A model generated the notes under the pieces. The model did not search any database, was not told where the DNA came from, and worked only from the letters and a program-made list of their open reading frames with translations. A stretch of 38,953 nucleotides of DNA, taken from HGM04593 sp045631905 (GTDB lineage: Bacteria > Bacteroidota > Bacteroidia > Bacteroidales > Bacteroidaceae). Position 1 is the first letter of the stretch. Every line of letters starts with the position of its first letter. Below are positions 8,230-16,561 of this stretch, piece by piece. The position numbers and the translations under genes were made by a program. The stretch is taken from assembly GCA_045631905.1 (NCBI GenBank), contig JAZQVO010000034.1, forward strand, positions 1 to 38,953, given 5' to 3'.

Positions 8230-8448
8230 ATGGCTAAACAAAGTGCTATTGAACAAGACGGTACAATCGTAGAGGCATTGTCGAATGCAATGTTCCGTGT
8301 AGAGTTGCAGAATGGTCACGAAGTGATTGCGCACATCTCAGGTAAGATGAGAATGCACTACATTAAAATTCTACCCGGTGACAAAGTGAGAATAGAGATG
8401 TCCCCTTATGATTTAACCAAAGGAAGAATCGTGTTCCGATATAAATAA
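8230..8448 (+). CDS. infA: Translation initiation factor IF-1
   Basis: IF-1 is an OB-fold protein that blocks the A site during initiation. The 72-aa sequence starts MAKQSAIEQDGTIVEALSNA and contains the conserved HISGKMRMHYIKILPGDKV and the ending GRIVFRYK. The length is exactly that of the family. It starts one base after the map stop and is followed by rpmJ after 12 bases. Confidence 0.98.
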   Translation: MAKQSAIEQDGTIVEALSNAMFRVELQNGHEVIAHISGKMRMHYIKILPGDKVRIEMSPYDLTKGRIVFRYK

Positions 8449-8460
8449 AAACAATATAAT

Positions 8461-8577
8461 ATGAAAGTTAAAGCATCTATTAAGAAACGCACCCCCGATT
8501 GCAAGATTGTTCGCAGAAACGGTCGTTTGTATTTGATTAACAAAAAGAATCCCAAGTTTAAACTGCGTCAGGGGTAA
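8461..8577 (+). CDS. rpmJ: 50S ribosomal protein L36, zinc-free form
   Basis: L36 is the smallest ribosomal protein, here 38 aa. It begins MKVKASIKKRTPDCKIV and ends KFKLRQG, which is the family pattern. Three of the four zinc ligands of the classical form (Cys11, Cys27, His33) are replaced by Thr, Asn and Phe, so only Cys14 remains and this is the zinc-independent type. It lies between infA and rpsM as in other bacteria. Confidence 0.96.
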   Translation: MKVKASIKKRTPDCKIVRRNGRLYLINKKNPKFKLRQG

Positions 8578-8607
8578 TTTAAGTAGTAATTAATAATATA
8601 TTCGTAT

Positions 8608-8988
8608 ATGGCTATAAGAATAGTTGGTGTAGATATTCCTCAGAACAAGAGAGGAGAGATTGCGTTGACATACATCTATGGTATTGGACGCAGCAGTGCA
8701 GCCAAAATCCTTGACAAAGCTGGCGTAGATAGAAATATCAAGGTTCAGGACTGGACCGATGATATGGCAGCTAAGGTTCGTGAGATTATTGGTGCAGAGT
8801 TTAAAGTAGAAGGTGACCTTCGTTCAGAGATTCAGTTGTACATCAAACGTTTGATGGATATAGGTTGCTATCGTGGCATTCGTCATCGTAACGGTTTGCC
8901 CGTTCGTGGCCAGAGCACAAAGAACAATGCTCGTACACGTAAGGGACGTAAGAAGACAGTTGCTAACAAGAAAAAAGCTACAAAATAA
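8608..8988 (+). CDS. rpsM: 30S ribosomal protein S13
   Basis: S13 forms intersubunit bridges B1a and B1b in the 30S head. Diagnostic blocks are the N-terminal MAIRIVGVDIPQNKRGEIAL, the helix-two-turn-helix YIYGIGRSSAAKIL and the RGIRHRNGLPVRGQSTKNNARTR segment. The lysine-rich tail is normal for the family. Length is 126 aa. It opens the alpha segment, followed by rpsK. Confidence 0.98.
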   Translation: MAIRIVGVDIPQNKRGEIALTYIYGIGRSSAAKILDKAGVDRNIKVQDWTDDMAAKVREIIGAEFKVEGDLRSEIQLYIKRLMDIGCYRGIRHRNGLPVRGQSTKNNARTRKGRKKTVANKKKATK

Positions 8989-9001
8989 TTAGGTAAGTAA
9001 T

Positions 9002-9391
9002 ATGGCAAAGAAAACAGTTGCAACAAAGAAAAGAAATGTGAAGGTAGGAGCCAACGGTCAGCTTCATGTTCATTCGTCATTTAACAATATCATTGTTTGC
9101 CTTACTAATGACGAAGGTCAGGTTATCTCTTGGTCTTCTGCTGGTAAGATGGGTTTCAGAGGTTCTAAGAAGAACACTCCTTATGCTGCCCAGATGGCTG
9201 CTGAGGCATGCTCAAAAATCGCTTATGATTTGGGCTTGCGCAAGGTTAAGGCTTATGTAAAAGGTCCCGGTAACGGTCGTGAGTCAGCTATCCGCACAGT
9301 ACATGGTGCAGGTATCGAGGTTACTGAAATTGTAGACGTTACACCGCTGCCTCACAACGGTTGCCGTCCTCCCAAAAGAAGAAGAGTATAA
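9002..9391 (+). CDS. rpsK: 30S ribosomal protein S11
   Basis: S11 lies on the 30S platform near the E site and Shine-Dalgarno helix. The protein has the conserved HVHSSFNNIIVCLTN block, SAGKMGFRGSKKNTPYAAQ, and the C-terminal VTPLPHNGCRPPKRRRV. It is 129 aa, the normal length, with a basic N-terminal tail. It lies 13 bases after rpsM and 23 bases before rpsD. Confidence 0.98.
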   Translation: MAKKTVATKKRNVKVGANGQLHVHSSFNNIIVCLTNDEGQVISWSSAGKMGFRGSKKNTPYAAQMAAEACSKIAYDLGLRKVKAYVKGPGNGRESAIRTVHGAGIEVTEIVDVTPLPHNGCRPPKRRRV

Positions 9392-9414
9392 TCAAAATTT
9401 AATAAGATTTTAAA

Positions 9415-10023
9415 ATGGCTAGATATACAGGTCCTAAAAGCAAGATTGCACGTCGTTTCGGTGAACCCATCTTTGGTGCCGACAAAGTGCTTTCTAAGAA
9501 AAATTATGCTCCCGGTATGCACGGCAACAACCGTCGTCGCAAGACTTCTGAGTACGGTGTCATGTTGGCCGAGAAGCAGAAAGCAAAATATACATACGGC
9601 GTTTTGGAGCGTCAGTTCCGTAACACATTCGACAAGGCCGATTCAGCTCCCGGTATCACCGGTGAGGTGCTTTTGCAGTTGTTGGAGTCTCGTTTGGACA
9701 ATATCGTTTATCGTTTGGGTATAGCTCCCACTCGTGCAGCTGCACGTCAGTTGGTTAGCCACTGCCACATTGTAGTAGACGGTAAGGTATGTAACATTGC
9801 TTCACGCATCATCAAGGCAGGTCAGATTGTAGGTGTACGCGAGCGTTCAAAATCGCTCGAGGTTATCCAGAACTCTTTGGCAGGTCTTAACCACAGCAAA
9901 TATCCTTGGTTGGAGTGGGATAACTCTTCAATGGCAGGTAAGTTCTTGAACATGCCCGAGCGTTCGGAGATTCCCGAGAACATCAAGGAGCAATTAATCG
10001 TTGAGTTGTATAGCAAAAATTAA
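9415..10023 (+). CDS. rpsD: 30S ribosomal protein S4, zinc-free form
   Basis: S4 is a primary 16S rRNA binder that nucleates 30S assembly. The start MARYTGPKSKIARRFGE and the S4 domain with LDNIVYRLGIAPTRAAARQLVSH are clear. The N-terminal region lacks the Cys ligands of the zinc-binding S4 form. At 202 aa it fits the family (200-208). The position between rpsK and rpoA is canonical for the alpha operon. Confidence 0.98.
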   Translation: MARYTGPKSKIARRFGEPIFGADKVLSKKNYAPGMHGNNRRRKTSEYGVMLAEKQKAKYTYGVLERQFRNTFDKADSAPGITGEVLLQLLESRLDNIVYRLGIAPTRAAARQLVSHCHIVVDGKVCNIASRIIKAGQIVGVRERSKSLEVIQNSLAGLNHSKYPWLEWDNSSMAGKFLNMPERSEIPENIKEQLIVELYSKN

Positions 10024-10032
10024 TTTCTAATA

Positions 10033-11025
10033 ATGGCGATATTAACATTTCAAAAACCTGATAAAGTTGTAATGTTGGAGGCGAACGACTTCTACGGTAA
10101 GTTCGAGTTTCGTCCTTTGGAGCCCGGCTTCGCTACAACTGTCGGCAACGCCCTTCGTCGCATCTTGTTGTCTTCTTTGGAAGGCTTTGCAATCAACTGC
10201 ATCAAGATAGCCGGCGTTGAGCATGAGTTTGCAACAGTTCCCGGCGTAAAGGAAGATGTTACCAACATTATCTTGAACCTTAAAAAAGTTCGATTCAAAA
10301 GAATTGTTGAGGAATTTGAAACCGAGAAAGTCTCAATCAATGTAGAGAATACCGAGGTGTTCACTGCTGGCGAGATTGGTAAGTATTTAACCGGATTTGA
10401 AGTGTTAAATCCCGAGTTAGTCATTTGCCACCTCGACTCATCGGCTAAAATGCAGATTGAAATCAGCATCAACAAGGGACGTGGTTACGTTCCTTCTGAT
10501 GAGAACCGTGAGTACTGTACAGAACCCACTATGATTCCAATCGACTCGATATACACTCCTATCCGTAATGTAAAATACGAGCGCGAGCCCTTCCGCGTTG
10601 AGCAGAAGACCGACTACGATCGCTTGGTTATTGAAATTACAACCGACGGTTCCATTCACCCGAAGGAGGCACTTAAAGAGGCTGCTAAAATTCTTATCTA
10701 TCACTTCATGCTCTTCTCTGACGAGAAGATTGCCATCGAGTCGGCCGACGTAGATGGTAACGAAGAGTTTGATGAGGAGGTATTGCACATGCGTCAGTTG
10801 TTGAAGAGCAAGTTGATAGACTTGAACCTCTCGGTTCGTGCACTCAACTGCTTGAAGGCTGCCGACGTAGAGACCCTTGGTCAGCTTGTGCAGTATAACA
10901 AAACAGACCTTCTTAAATTCCGTAACTTTGGTAAGAAATCGCTCACTGAGCTTGATGATTTGCTCGAGAGTCTGAATCTTTCGTTTGGAACAGATATTTC
11001 AAAATATAAATTAGACAAAGAATAA
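10033..11025 (+). CDS. rpoA: RNA polymerase subunit alpha
   Basis: The alpha subunit dimerises to start RNA polymerase assembly and its C-terminal domain contacts promoters and activators. The N-terminal domain (about 1-235) shows GKFEFRPLEPGFATTVGNALRRILLSS and the KEALKEAAKIL helix. The C-terminal domain (about 255-320) shows LDLNLSVRALNCLKAADVETLGQLV and NFGKKSLTELDDLL. Length is 330 aa. It lies between rpsD and rplQ. Confidence 0.98.
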   Translation: MAILTFQKPDKVVMLEANDFYGKFEFRPLEPGFATTVGNALRRILLSSLEGFAINCIKIAGVEHEFATVPGVKEDVTNIILNLKKVRFKRIVEEFETEKVSINVENTEVFTAGEIGKYLTGFEVLNPELVICHLDSSAKMQIEISINKGRGYVPSDENREYCTEPTMIPIDSIYTPIRNVKYEREPFRVEQKTDYDRLVIEITTDGSIHPKEALKEAAKILIYHFMLFSDEKIAIESADVDGNEEFDEEVLHMRQLLKSKLIDLNLSVRALNCLKAADVETLGQLVQYNKTDLLKFRNFGKKSLTELDDLLESLNLSFGTDISKYKLDKE

Positions 11026-11027
11026 TT

Positions 11028-11513
11028 ATGAGACATAAAAAATCTTTTAACCATTTGGGCCGTACTGCATCTCACAGAAAAGCTATGCTTTCAAATATGG
11101 CTATCTCGTTGATCATGCACAAAAGAATCACTACGACCCTTGCAAAGGCAAAGGAACTCAAAAAGTTTGTTGAGCCTTTGATAACAAAAGCAAAAGACGA
11201 CACTACCAATTCTCGTCGCGTAGTATTCAGCTACCTCCAAAGCAAGGAGGCTGTTACAGAGCTCTTCAAAGAGATTTCTGTAAAGGTTGCCGAGCGTCCC
11301 GGTGGCTACACACGCATCATTAAACTTGGTACACGCCCCGGTGACGCAGCCGAGATGTGTTTCATCGAGTTGGTTGATTACAACGAGAACATGGCTAACG
11401 CTCCTGCTAAGAAGACACGTCGTCGCCGTTCTACAAAGAAGGCCGCAGATGCGCCCGCAGTAGAAGAGACAACAGCTGCAACAGAGCCAGCTACAACAGC
11501 CGATGCTGAATAA
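11028..11513 (+). CDS. rplQ: 50S ribosomal protein L17 with C-terminal tail
   Basis: L17 binds near the tunnel exit of the 50S subunit. The N-terminus MRHKKSFNHLGRTASHRKAML is diagnostic, and the core runs to about residue 125 with KLGTRPGDAAEMCFIELVDY. A tail of about 35 residues follows: first Lys/Arg-rich (KKTRRRRSTKK), then Ala/Thr/Glu-rich. Such tails are seen in Bacteroidota L17; their function is unknown to me. It is the last gene of the ribosomal cluster and is followed by a strong terminator. Confidence 0.97.
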   Translation: MRHKKSFNHLGRTASHRKAMLSNMAISLIMHKRITTTLAKAKELKKFVEPLITKAKDDTTNSRRVVFSYLQSKEAVTELFKEISVKVAERPGGYTRIIKLGTRPGDAAEMCFIELVDYNENMANAPAKKTRRRRSTKKAADAPAVEETTAATEPATTADAE

Positions 11514-11535
11514 AAAATTACTTACTTAATAGATG

Positions 11536-11571
11536 TGAGAGGGTACCGTGAGGTACCCTCTCATTTTTTTT
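11536..11571 (+). terminator. Intrinsic terminator of the ribosomal protein cluster
   Basis: A perfect 12-bp stem (arms 11536-11547 and 11552-11563) closes on a GTGA tetraloop and is followed at once by seven to eight T residues. It lies 22 bases after the rplQ stop, so it ends the long S10-spc-alpha transcript. Confidence 0.95.
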
Positions 11572-11738
11572 AGCCTTGGTATAATGCCGAGGCCCCATGT
11601 GGTTTGCATTAAAACGACCAGCAGTTTGCTAACTATCTTACTCACAATCGCTCGCTTATAAGTTTACCCACACTGTTTTTTTTGTTTGTAGTATGCTTAT
11701 TTGTGTTAAAAAGTTTTAGAATTACCAAAAAAAATCTT

Positions 11739-11746
11739 TAAATTTG
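11739..11746 (+). promoter_or_regulatory. Predicted -7 box of the nqr promoter
   Basis: TAAATTTG fits the Bacteroidota -7 consensus TAnnTTTG and lies 33 bases before the nqrA ATG. No clean TTTG -33 box is seen at the expected spacing; the region there is T-rich (GTTTTAG near 11713-11719). The rest of the interval 11572-11738 holds no gene or clear structure. The call is by motif only. Confidence 0.5.
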
Positions 11747-11779
11747 TGCCGGATAATGTACTAACGTAACTCAAATCAT

Positions 11780-13129
11780 ATGCACAGAGTTGTAAAAATT
11801 TCTAAGGGATTGGATATCAATCTAAAAGGAGCTCCTGCTGCTGAATTTACATCAGTTTCGGCATCGAAGTTGTATGCTTTGATGCCTGCCGACTTTACCC
11901 GTGTTACACCCAAAGTGGTTGTTAAGCCCGAGGATAAAGTTAAAGCAGGTGAGCCTTTGTTCATTGATAAGAATTGTCCCGAAATACAATTTGTTTCGCC
12001 CGTGAGCGGAACAGTTGTAGCGGTTAACCGCGGCGAGAGAAGACGCGTATTGAGCGTCGTAGTTGAGTCGGACGGCAAGTTCGAGTCTGTTGAGTGCAAA
12101 GCAAAAGATGTTCTTTCTCTGTCATCGGAGGAGGTTAAGGCCGACTTGTTGAAATCGGGCCTTTTTGCTTTTATGCGCCAAAGACCTTACGATGTTATCG
12201 CCACTCCCAGTGATTCACCCCGAGCAATCTTTGTTTCGGCATTCGATTCAAAGCCCTTGGCAGTAGAGTTTGAAATTGCCTTGAAAGGCAATGAAGATGA
12301 CTTCCAGGTAGGTCTTGATGCACTTTCTCGCATCGCTCCCGTTCATTTGGGTGTGAGCGCATCGCAGAAAGCCGCCGCATTGAGCGTAGCCAAGAATGTA
12401 GAGACAACTATCTTCAAAGGACCTCACCCCGCAGGTAATGTCGGTGTGCAGATAAACCATGTTGCTCCCGTGAACAAGGGCGAGGTTGTGTGGACAATAG
12501 GTGCCGAGGAGGTAATCTTCATCGGTCGTTTCTTCAACAAAGGCAAAATCGACTTTACACGTACAGTAGCCGTTGCAGGTAGCGAGGTTAAGAACCCCTC
12601 GTACAGCAAGGTTGTTCTTGGTGCTCAAATAAGCACACTCGTAGATGGTCGTTTGAAGAACGAGAACCCCCTTCGCATAATCGACGGTAACGTGCTTACA
12701 GGTAAAAAGAGCTCTACCGAAGGTTTCTTGGGCGCTTTCTCAAATGCAATAACCGTTATCCCCGAAATTATGGGTGGCGACGAGGCATTTGGCTGGATAG
12801 CTCCCCGTTTCTCTATGTTCAGCACAAGTCGCAGTTATTTCAGTTGGTTGATGCCCAAACGCAGCTACACCATCGATGCCCGCATCAAGGGTGGTGAGCG
12901 TCACATGATTATGTCGAACGAGTACGACAAGGTGTTCCCCATGGATATCTACCCCGAGTACCTCATCAAGGCAATAATCACAGGCAACATCGACAAGATG
13001 GAAGAACTTGGTATTTACGAGGTTGCTCCCGAGGATTTTGCTCTTTGCGAGTTTGTCGATTCTTCGAAACTCGAATTGCAGAGAATCGTTCGCGAGGGCT
13101 TGGATAAACTTCGTGCCGAGATGTGTTGA
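11780..13129 (+). CDS. nqrA: Na+-translocating NADH:quinone oxidoreductase subunit A
   Basis: NqrA is the peripheral subunit of the sodium-pumping NADH:quinone oxidoreductase and is involved in quinone binding. The 449-aa protein is the usual length and has no signal peptide or membrane helix. Recognisable blocks are KISKGLDINLKGAP at the start, a barrel-sandwich segment with VSPVSGTVVAVNRGERR around 75-92, GPHPAGNVGVQINHV and the C-terminal YDKVFPMDIYPEYLIKAI. It is the first gene of an nqrABCDEF operon with its own promoter. The gap to nqrB is 59 bases, the largest in the operon. Confidence 0.97.
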   Translation: MHRVVKISKGLDINLKGAPAAEFTSVSASKLYALMPADFTRVTPKVVVKPEDKVKAGEPLFIDKNCPEIQFVSPVSGTVVAVNRGERRRVLSVVVESDGKFESVECKAKDVLSLSSEEVKADLLKSGLFAFMRQRPYDVIATPSDSPRAIFVSAFDSKPLAVEFEIALKGNEDDFQVGLDALSRIAPVHLGVSASQKAAALSVAKNVETTIFKGPHPAGNVGVQINHVAPVNKGEVVWTIGAEEVIFIGRFFNKGKIDFTRTVAVAGSEVKNPSYSKVVLGAQISTLVDGRLKNENPLRIIDGNVLTGKKSSTEGFLGAFSNAITVIPEIMGGDEAFGWIAPRFSMFSTSRSYFSWLMPKRSYTIDARIKGGERHMIMSNEYDKVFPMDIYPEYLIKAIITGNIDKMEELGIYEVAPEDFALCEFVDSSKLELQRIVREGLDKLRAEMC

Positions 13130-13188
13130 TGCAATAATCACACAAAAAGCGATTGCATAATATAAAAGCAAAATAAAAATTACATCGT

Positions 13189-14382
13189 ATGAAATTTTTG
13201 AGAAACTATCTTGATAAAATTAAACCCAACTTCGAAGAGGGCGGTAAATTGCATGCTCTTCGTTCGGTGTTCGACGGAATGGAGACATTCTTGTTCGTTC
13301 CCAACGATACTTCGAAAAGTGGTGTGAACATTCACGATGCAATAGACAGCAAGCGCATTATGTCGCTCGTGGTTATTGCACTTTTGCCCGCGCTCATGTT
13401 CGGTATGTACAATATCGGTTACCAGAATGCACTTGCGGCAGGTGAGTTGGCAACAGCATCTCACATCGACATGTTCATCTTTGGTCTTATGGTAATGTTG
13501 CCCAAAATAGCGGTGGCATATATCGTAGGTCTTGGTATAGAGTTCGTTGTGGCTCAGTGGAAGAATGAGGAGATACACGAGGGCTTCCTTGTGTCGGGTA
13601 TCCTCATACCCCTTGTAGTGCCTGTTGGTTGCCCCTTGTGGGTTCTTGCAGTAGCAACAGCCTTCTCGGTAATCTTTGCAAAAGAGGTGTTCGGTGGTAC
13701 AGGTATGAACATTGTAAACGTAGCACTTATAGCACGTGCGTTCATCTTCTTTGCCTATCCTTCGGTAATCTCGGGTGAGTCGGTATGGGTAGCAACAGAG
13801 TCTATCCTCGGCTTTGGTTACGACCTCCCCGACACATATACATGTGCAACAGCGTTGCAGTATATGAATGATGGCAAGGCTATCCTTGGTGCAACAGGCG
13901 CAGAGCTGTCGGTATGCGACATGATTTGCGGTTTTATGCCCGGTTCGATAGGTGAGACAAGTGTTATAGCAATAGCACTCGGTGCGTTGTTGCTTCTCTG
14001 GACAGGCGTTGCAAGCTGGAAGATTATGTTCAGCGTGTTTGCCGGTGGCTTTGCAATGATTCTTCTTGTTGCAGGTCTTATGCCCGAGAGCGCAATAGCA
14101 CAGCAACCTATTTATACCCACCTGTTGCTTGGCGGTTTCTGCTTTGGTGCCGTGTTCATGGCTACCGACCCCGTTACTGCCGCACGTACCGAGACAGGTA
14201 AATATATCTATGGCTTCGGCATTGGTGTTATGGCTATACTCATTCGTGTATTCAACCCCGGTTACCCCGAGGGTATGATGCTTGCCATTCTGCTCATGAA
14301 CGTAACAGCTCCGTTTATCGACTACTGTGTTGTTCAGTCCAATGTTAAGGCTCGTGCAAAACGTCTAACCAAAAAGAACTAA
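13189..14382 (+). CDS. nqrB: Na+-translocating NADH:quinone oxidoreductase subunit B
   Basis: NqrB is the main membrane subunit of the sodium pump; it carries a covalently bound FMN and riboflavin and forms the Na+ path. The 397-aa protein has about ten hydrophobic helices after an N-terminal cytosolic stretch. The FMN attachment motif, usually S/T-G-A-T, reads T-C-A-T here (residues 218-221, in DTYTCATALQ), so the predicted flavinylated residue is T221 and the usual Gly is Cys. The conserved FMPGSIGETS motif follows. It is followed by nqrC after five bases. Confidence 0.97.
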   Translation: MKFLRNYLDKIKPNFEEGGKLHALRSVFDGMETFLFVPNDTSKSGVNIHDAIDSKRIMSLVVIALLPALMFGMYNIGYQNALAAGELATASHIDMFIFGLMVMLPKIAVAYIVGLGIEFVVAQWKNEEIHEGFLVSGILIPLVVPVGCPLWVLAVATAFSVIFAKEVFGGTGMNIVNVALIARAFIFFAYPSVISGESVWVATESILGFGYDLPDTYTCATALQYMNDGKAILGATGAELSVCDMICGFMPGSIGETSVIAIALGALLLLWTGVASWKIMFSVFAGGFAMILLVAGLMPESAIAQQPIYTHLLLGGFCFGAVFMATDPVTAARTETGKYIYGFGIGVMAILIRVFNPGYPEGMMLAILLMNVTAPFIDYCVVQSNVKARAKRLTKKN

Positions 14383-14387
14383 AAGAT

Positions 14388-15269
14388 ATGGCTAAATATG
14401 TATGTAAAGTGTGTGGTTACACACACGAGGGCACAGAGGCACCCTCTGTATGTCCTCTTTGTAAGGCCGGAGCTTCGGAGTTCGAGCAAGTAGGCGGTGA
14501 GGCCAACGACGGCAAAAAGGCAAAGAAAGGTATTGACACATCGAGCGATGTATACGCAGTGCTTTACGCCTCAGTAGTCGTAGTTATCGTAGCTTTCTTG
14601 CTTGCAGGTGTATCTTCTTTGTTGCGCCCCTTGCAGGACGAGAATATTCGTCTCGACAAGAAAAAGCAGATTCTTGCTTCGCTCAATATGAAGGAACTTA
14701 CCGATGCTGCCGCTACATATGCAGATGTAGTTAAGCAGGAGGCTATTATAAACAATGAAGGAGCAGTTGTAGCAACCGAAGGCGGTTTCGACGTTGCCAA
14801 CGATGCTATCAACGACAGCAATCTCCCCGTTTATGTTTGCGATGTGAACGGCGAGACAAAATATGTTATCCCCATGACAGGTAACGGTCTTTGGGGCGGT
14901 ATCTGGGGCTACGTTGCAGTGAACAGCGACGGTAACAGCATCTACGGTGTATACTTCTCACATGCAAGCGAGACACCCGGTTTGGGCGCAGAGATTGCAA
15001 GCGAGAAATTCCAGAGCCGTTTCCCCGGCAAAAACATCATCGATGCCGGTGCGGTAGCCTTGGGTGTAACAAAGAAAGTGCAGAACGAGGGTAGCGAGGT
15101 AAACGCAATCTCGGGTGCAACAATTACATGTAACGGTGTCGATTTAATGTTGAAGAAAACAATGGAGAGCTACAAAGCCTACCTTGTTGCCTTGCAACAG
15201 CCTTCGGTACCTGTTGTTGAACAAGAGCCTGCTCTCGCCGAGGAGGCACAAGTAACAGAGGAGGAATAA
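14388..15269 (+). CDS. nqrC: NqrC with an N-terminal rubredoxin-like domain
   Basis: NqrC carries covalent FMN in the periplasm and passes electrons within the sodium pump. The protein has 293 aa. Residues 55-77 form the usual single membrane anchor (VYAVLYASVVVVIVAFLLAG), and the FMN motif ISGATIT gives flavinylated T245. Unusually, about 48 residues precede the anchor and form a Cys4 iron site of the rubrerythrin/rubredoxin type: C6-K-V-C9-G-Y, then C22-P-L-C25 and a SEFEQV end, followed by a Lys-rich linker. This domain should lie in the cytoplasm. There is no other ATG between it and the anchor, so the fusion is in frame and intended. The C-terminus has an acidic tail (from about 275). 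The role of the extra domain is inferred, not known. Confidence 0.96.
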   Translation: MAKYVCKVCGYTHEGTEAPSVCPLCKAGASEFEQVGGEANDGKKAKKGIDTSSDVYAVLYASVVVVIVAFLLAGVSSLLRPLQDENIRLDKKKQILASLNMKELTDAAATYADVVKQEAIINNEGAVVATEGGFDVANDAINDSNLPVYVCDVNGETKYVIPMTGNGLWGGIWGYVAVNSDGNSIYGVYFSHASETPGLGAEIASEKFQSRFPGKNIIDAGAVALGVTKKVQNEGSEVNAISGATITCNGVDLMLKKTMESYKAYLVALQQPSVPVVEQEPALAEEAQVTEEE

Positions 15270-15271
15270 CT

Positions 15272-15898
15272 ATGGGACTATTTTCAAAGAAAAACATGGA
15301 GGCGTTGCAGACACCTCTTTTAAAGGAGAACCCTGTAACTATTCAGGTGCTCGGTATATGCTCGGCCTTGGCTGTTACAAGTAAATTGGCTCCTGCTATC
15401 GTGATGGGTCTCTCGGTAACAATTATTGTTGCCATGGCCAACGTAATCATATCACTTATCCGCAACACAATCCCCATGCGTATACGTATCATCATACAGT
15501 TGGTGGTTGTAGCTGCACTTGTAACACTTGTGAGCGAGGTGCTCAAAGCCTTTGCTTACGATGTAAGCGTACAGTTGTCGGTTTATGTGGGACTTATCAT
15601 CACCAACTGTATCCTCATGGGACGTTTGGAGGCTTTTGCTATGCAGAACAAGCCTTGGCCTTCGTTCCTCGACGGTGTTGGTAACGGTTTGGGTTATGCT
15701 ATGATACTTGTACTTGTTGCCATTGTGCGTGAATTGTTCGGTTCGGGTACATTGCTCGACTTCCCCGTAATTCCCCAGTGTGTTTACGAGGCCGGTTACA
15801 TTAATAACGGTCTTATGCTCATGGCTCCTATGGCATTCTTCCTTATTGCCATCATTATATGGGTGCAGAGAGCAAAAGACAAGAGTTTGCAAGAATAA
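15272..15898 (+). CDS. nqrD: Na+-translocating NADH:quinone oxidoreductase subunit D
   Basis: NqrD is an integral membrane subunit that, with NqrE, holds an intramembrane iron-sulfur centre. The 208-aa protein has about six hydrophobic helices. The two conserved cysteines expected to ligate iron are C30 (VLGICSALAVT) and C113 (ITNCILMGR). It starts two bases after nqrC and is followed by nqrE after 24 bases. Confidence 0.97.
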   Translation: MGLFSKKNMEALQTPLLKENPVTIQVLGICSALAVTSKLAPAIVMGLSVTIIVAMANVIISLIRNTIPMRIRIIIQLVVVAALVTLVSEVLKAFAYDVSVQLSVYVGLIITNCILMGRLEAFAMQNKPWPSFLDGVGNGLGYAMILVLVAIVRELFGSGTLLDFPVIPQCVYEAGYINNGLMLMAPMAFFLIAIIIWVQRAKDKSLQE

Positions 15899-15922
15899 TT
15901 AATAGATACAGAAGAATAAATT

Positions 15923-16549
15923 ATGGAACATTTTATTAGTTTAATTGTCCGTTCTATATTTGTGGACAATATGGTATTTGCCTTTTTCTTGGGTATGTGT
16001 TCATATTTGGCTGTATCTAAGAGCGTGAAGACAGCTATCGGCCTTGGTATTGCAGTTGTTTTTGTGCAGGTTATCACTCTCCCTGTGAACTACCTGTTGC
16101 AGACAAAATTCCTTGCTAACGGTGCCTTGATAGAAGGTGTGGACCTCACATTCCTCGCCTTTATCCTCTTTATTGCGGTTATTGCAGGTATTGTGCAGTT
16201 GGTTGAGATGATTGTAGAGCGTTTTGCTCCTACTCTTTACAGCCAGCTTGGTATCTTCCTTCCTCTTATTGCTGTGAACTGTGCCATCATGGGTGGCTCG
16301 TTGTTTATGCAGCAACGTATAGGCATGGAGCCTACAAATTCACAGGCTATCCTTAACTTTTGGGATTCTGTGGCATTTGCATTCGGTTCCGGTTTAGGTT
16401 GGATGGTTGCCATCGTGCTGTTTGCCGCTGTTCGTGAGAAAATGGAGTACTGCAACATTCCCAAGCCTTTGCGTGGTTTAGGTATCGCCTTCATCACAGT
16501 AGGTCTTATGGCTATGGCATTCATGTGCTTCTCAGGTATTAAAATGTAA
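15923..16549 (+). CDS. nqrE: Na+-translocating NADH:quinone oxidoreductase subunit E
   Basis: NqrE is the membrane partner of NqrD, related to it by an inverted-topology duplication. The 208-aa protein has about six hydrophobic helices. The conserved cysteines are C26 (LGMCSYLAVSK) and C120 (IAVNCAIMG), which pair with C30 and C113 of NqrD at the membrane iron site. The C-terminal GIAFITVGLMAMAFM helix is typical. It lies between nqrD and nqrF. Confidence 0.97.
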   Translation: MEHFISLIVRSIFVDNMVFAFFLGMCSYLAVSKSVKTAIGLGIAVVFVQVITLPVNYLLQTKFLANGALIEGVDLTFLAFILFIAVIAGIVQLVEMIVERFAPTLYSQLGIFLPLIAVNCAIMGGSLFMQQRIGMEPTNSQAILNFWDSVAFAFGSGLGWMVAIVLFAAVREKMEYCNIPKPLRGLGIAFITVGLMAMAFMCFSGIKM

Positions 16550-16561
16550 TAAATAAAAGCT

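Noticed and set aside
13888..13899. LGAT at NqrB residues 234-237 as the FMN attachment site
   Set aside because: Its place relative to PGSIGETS and the preceding helix fits less well than the TCAT motif upstream, which aligns with the SGATAL site of characterised NqrB.
13180..14121. Minus-strand open frame of 313 codons over nqrB
   Set aside because: It is the antisense of a well-recognised membrane protein and is full of Cys, Tyr and His, a usual artefact of antisense translation.
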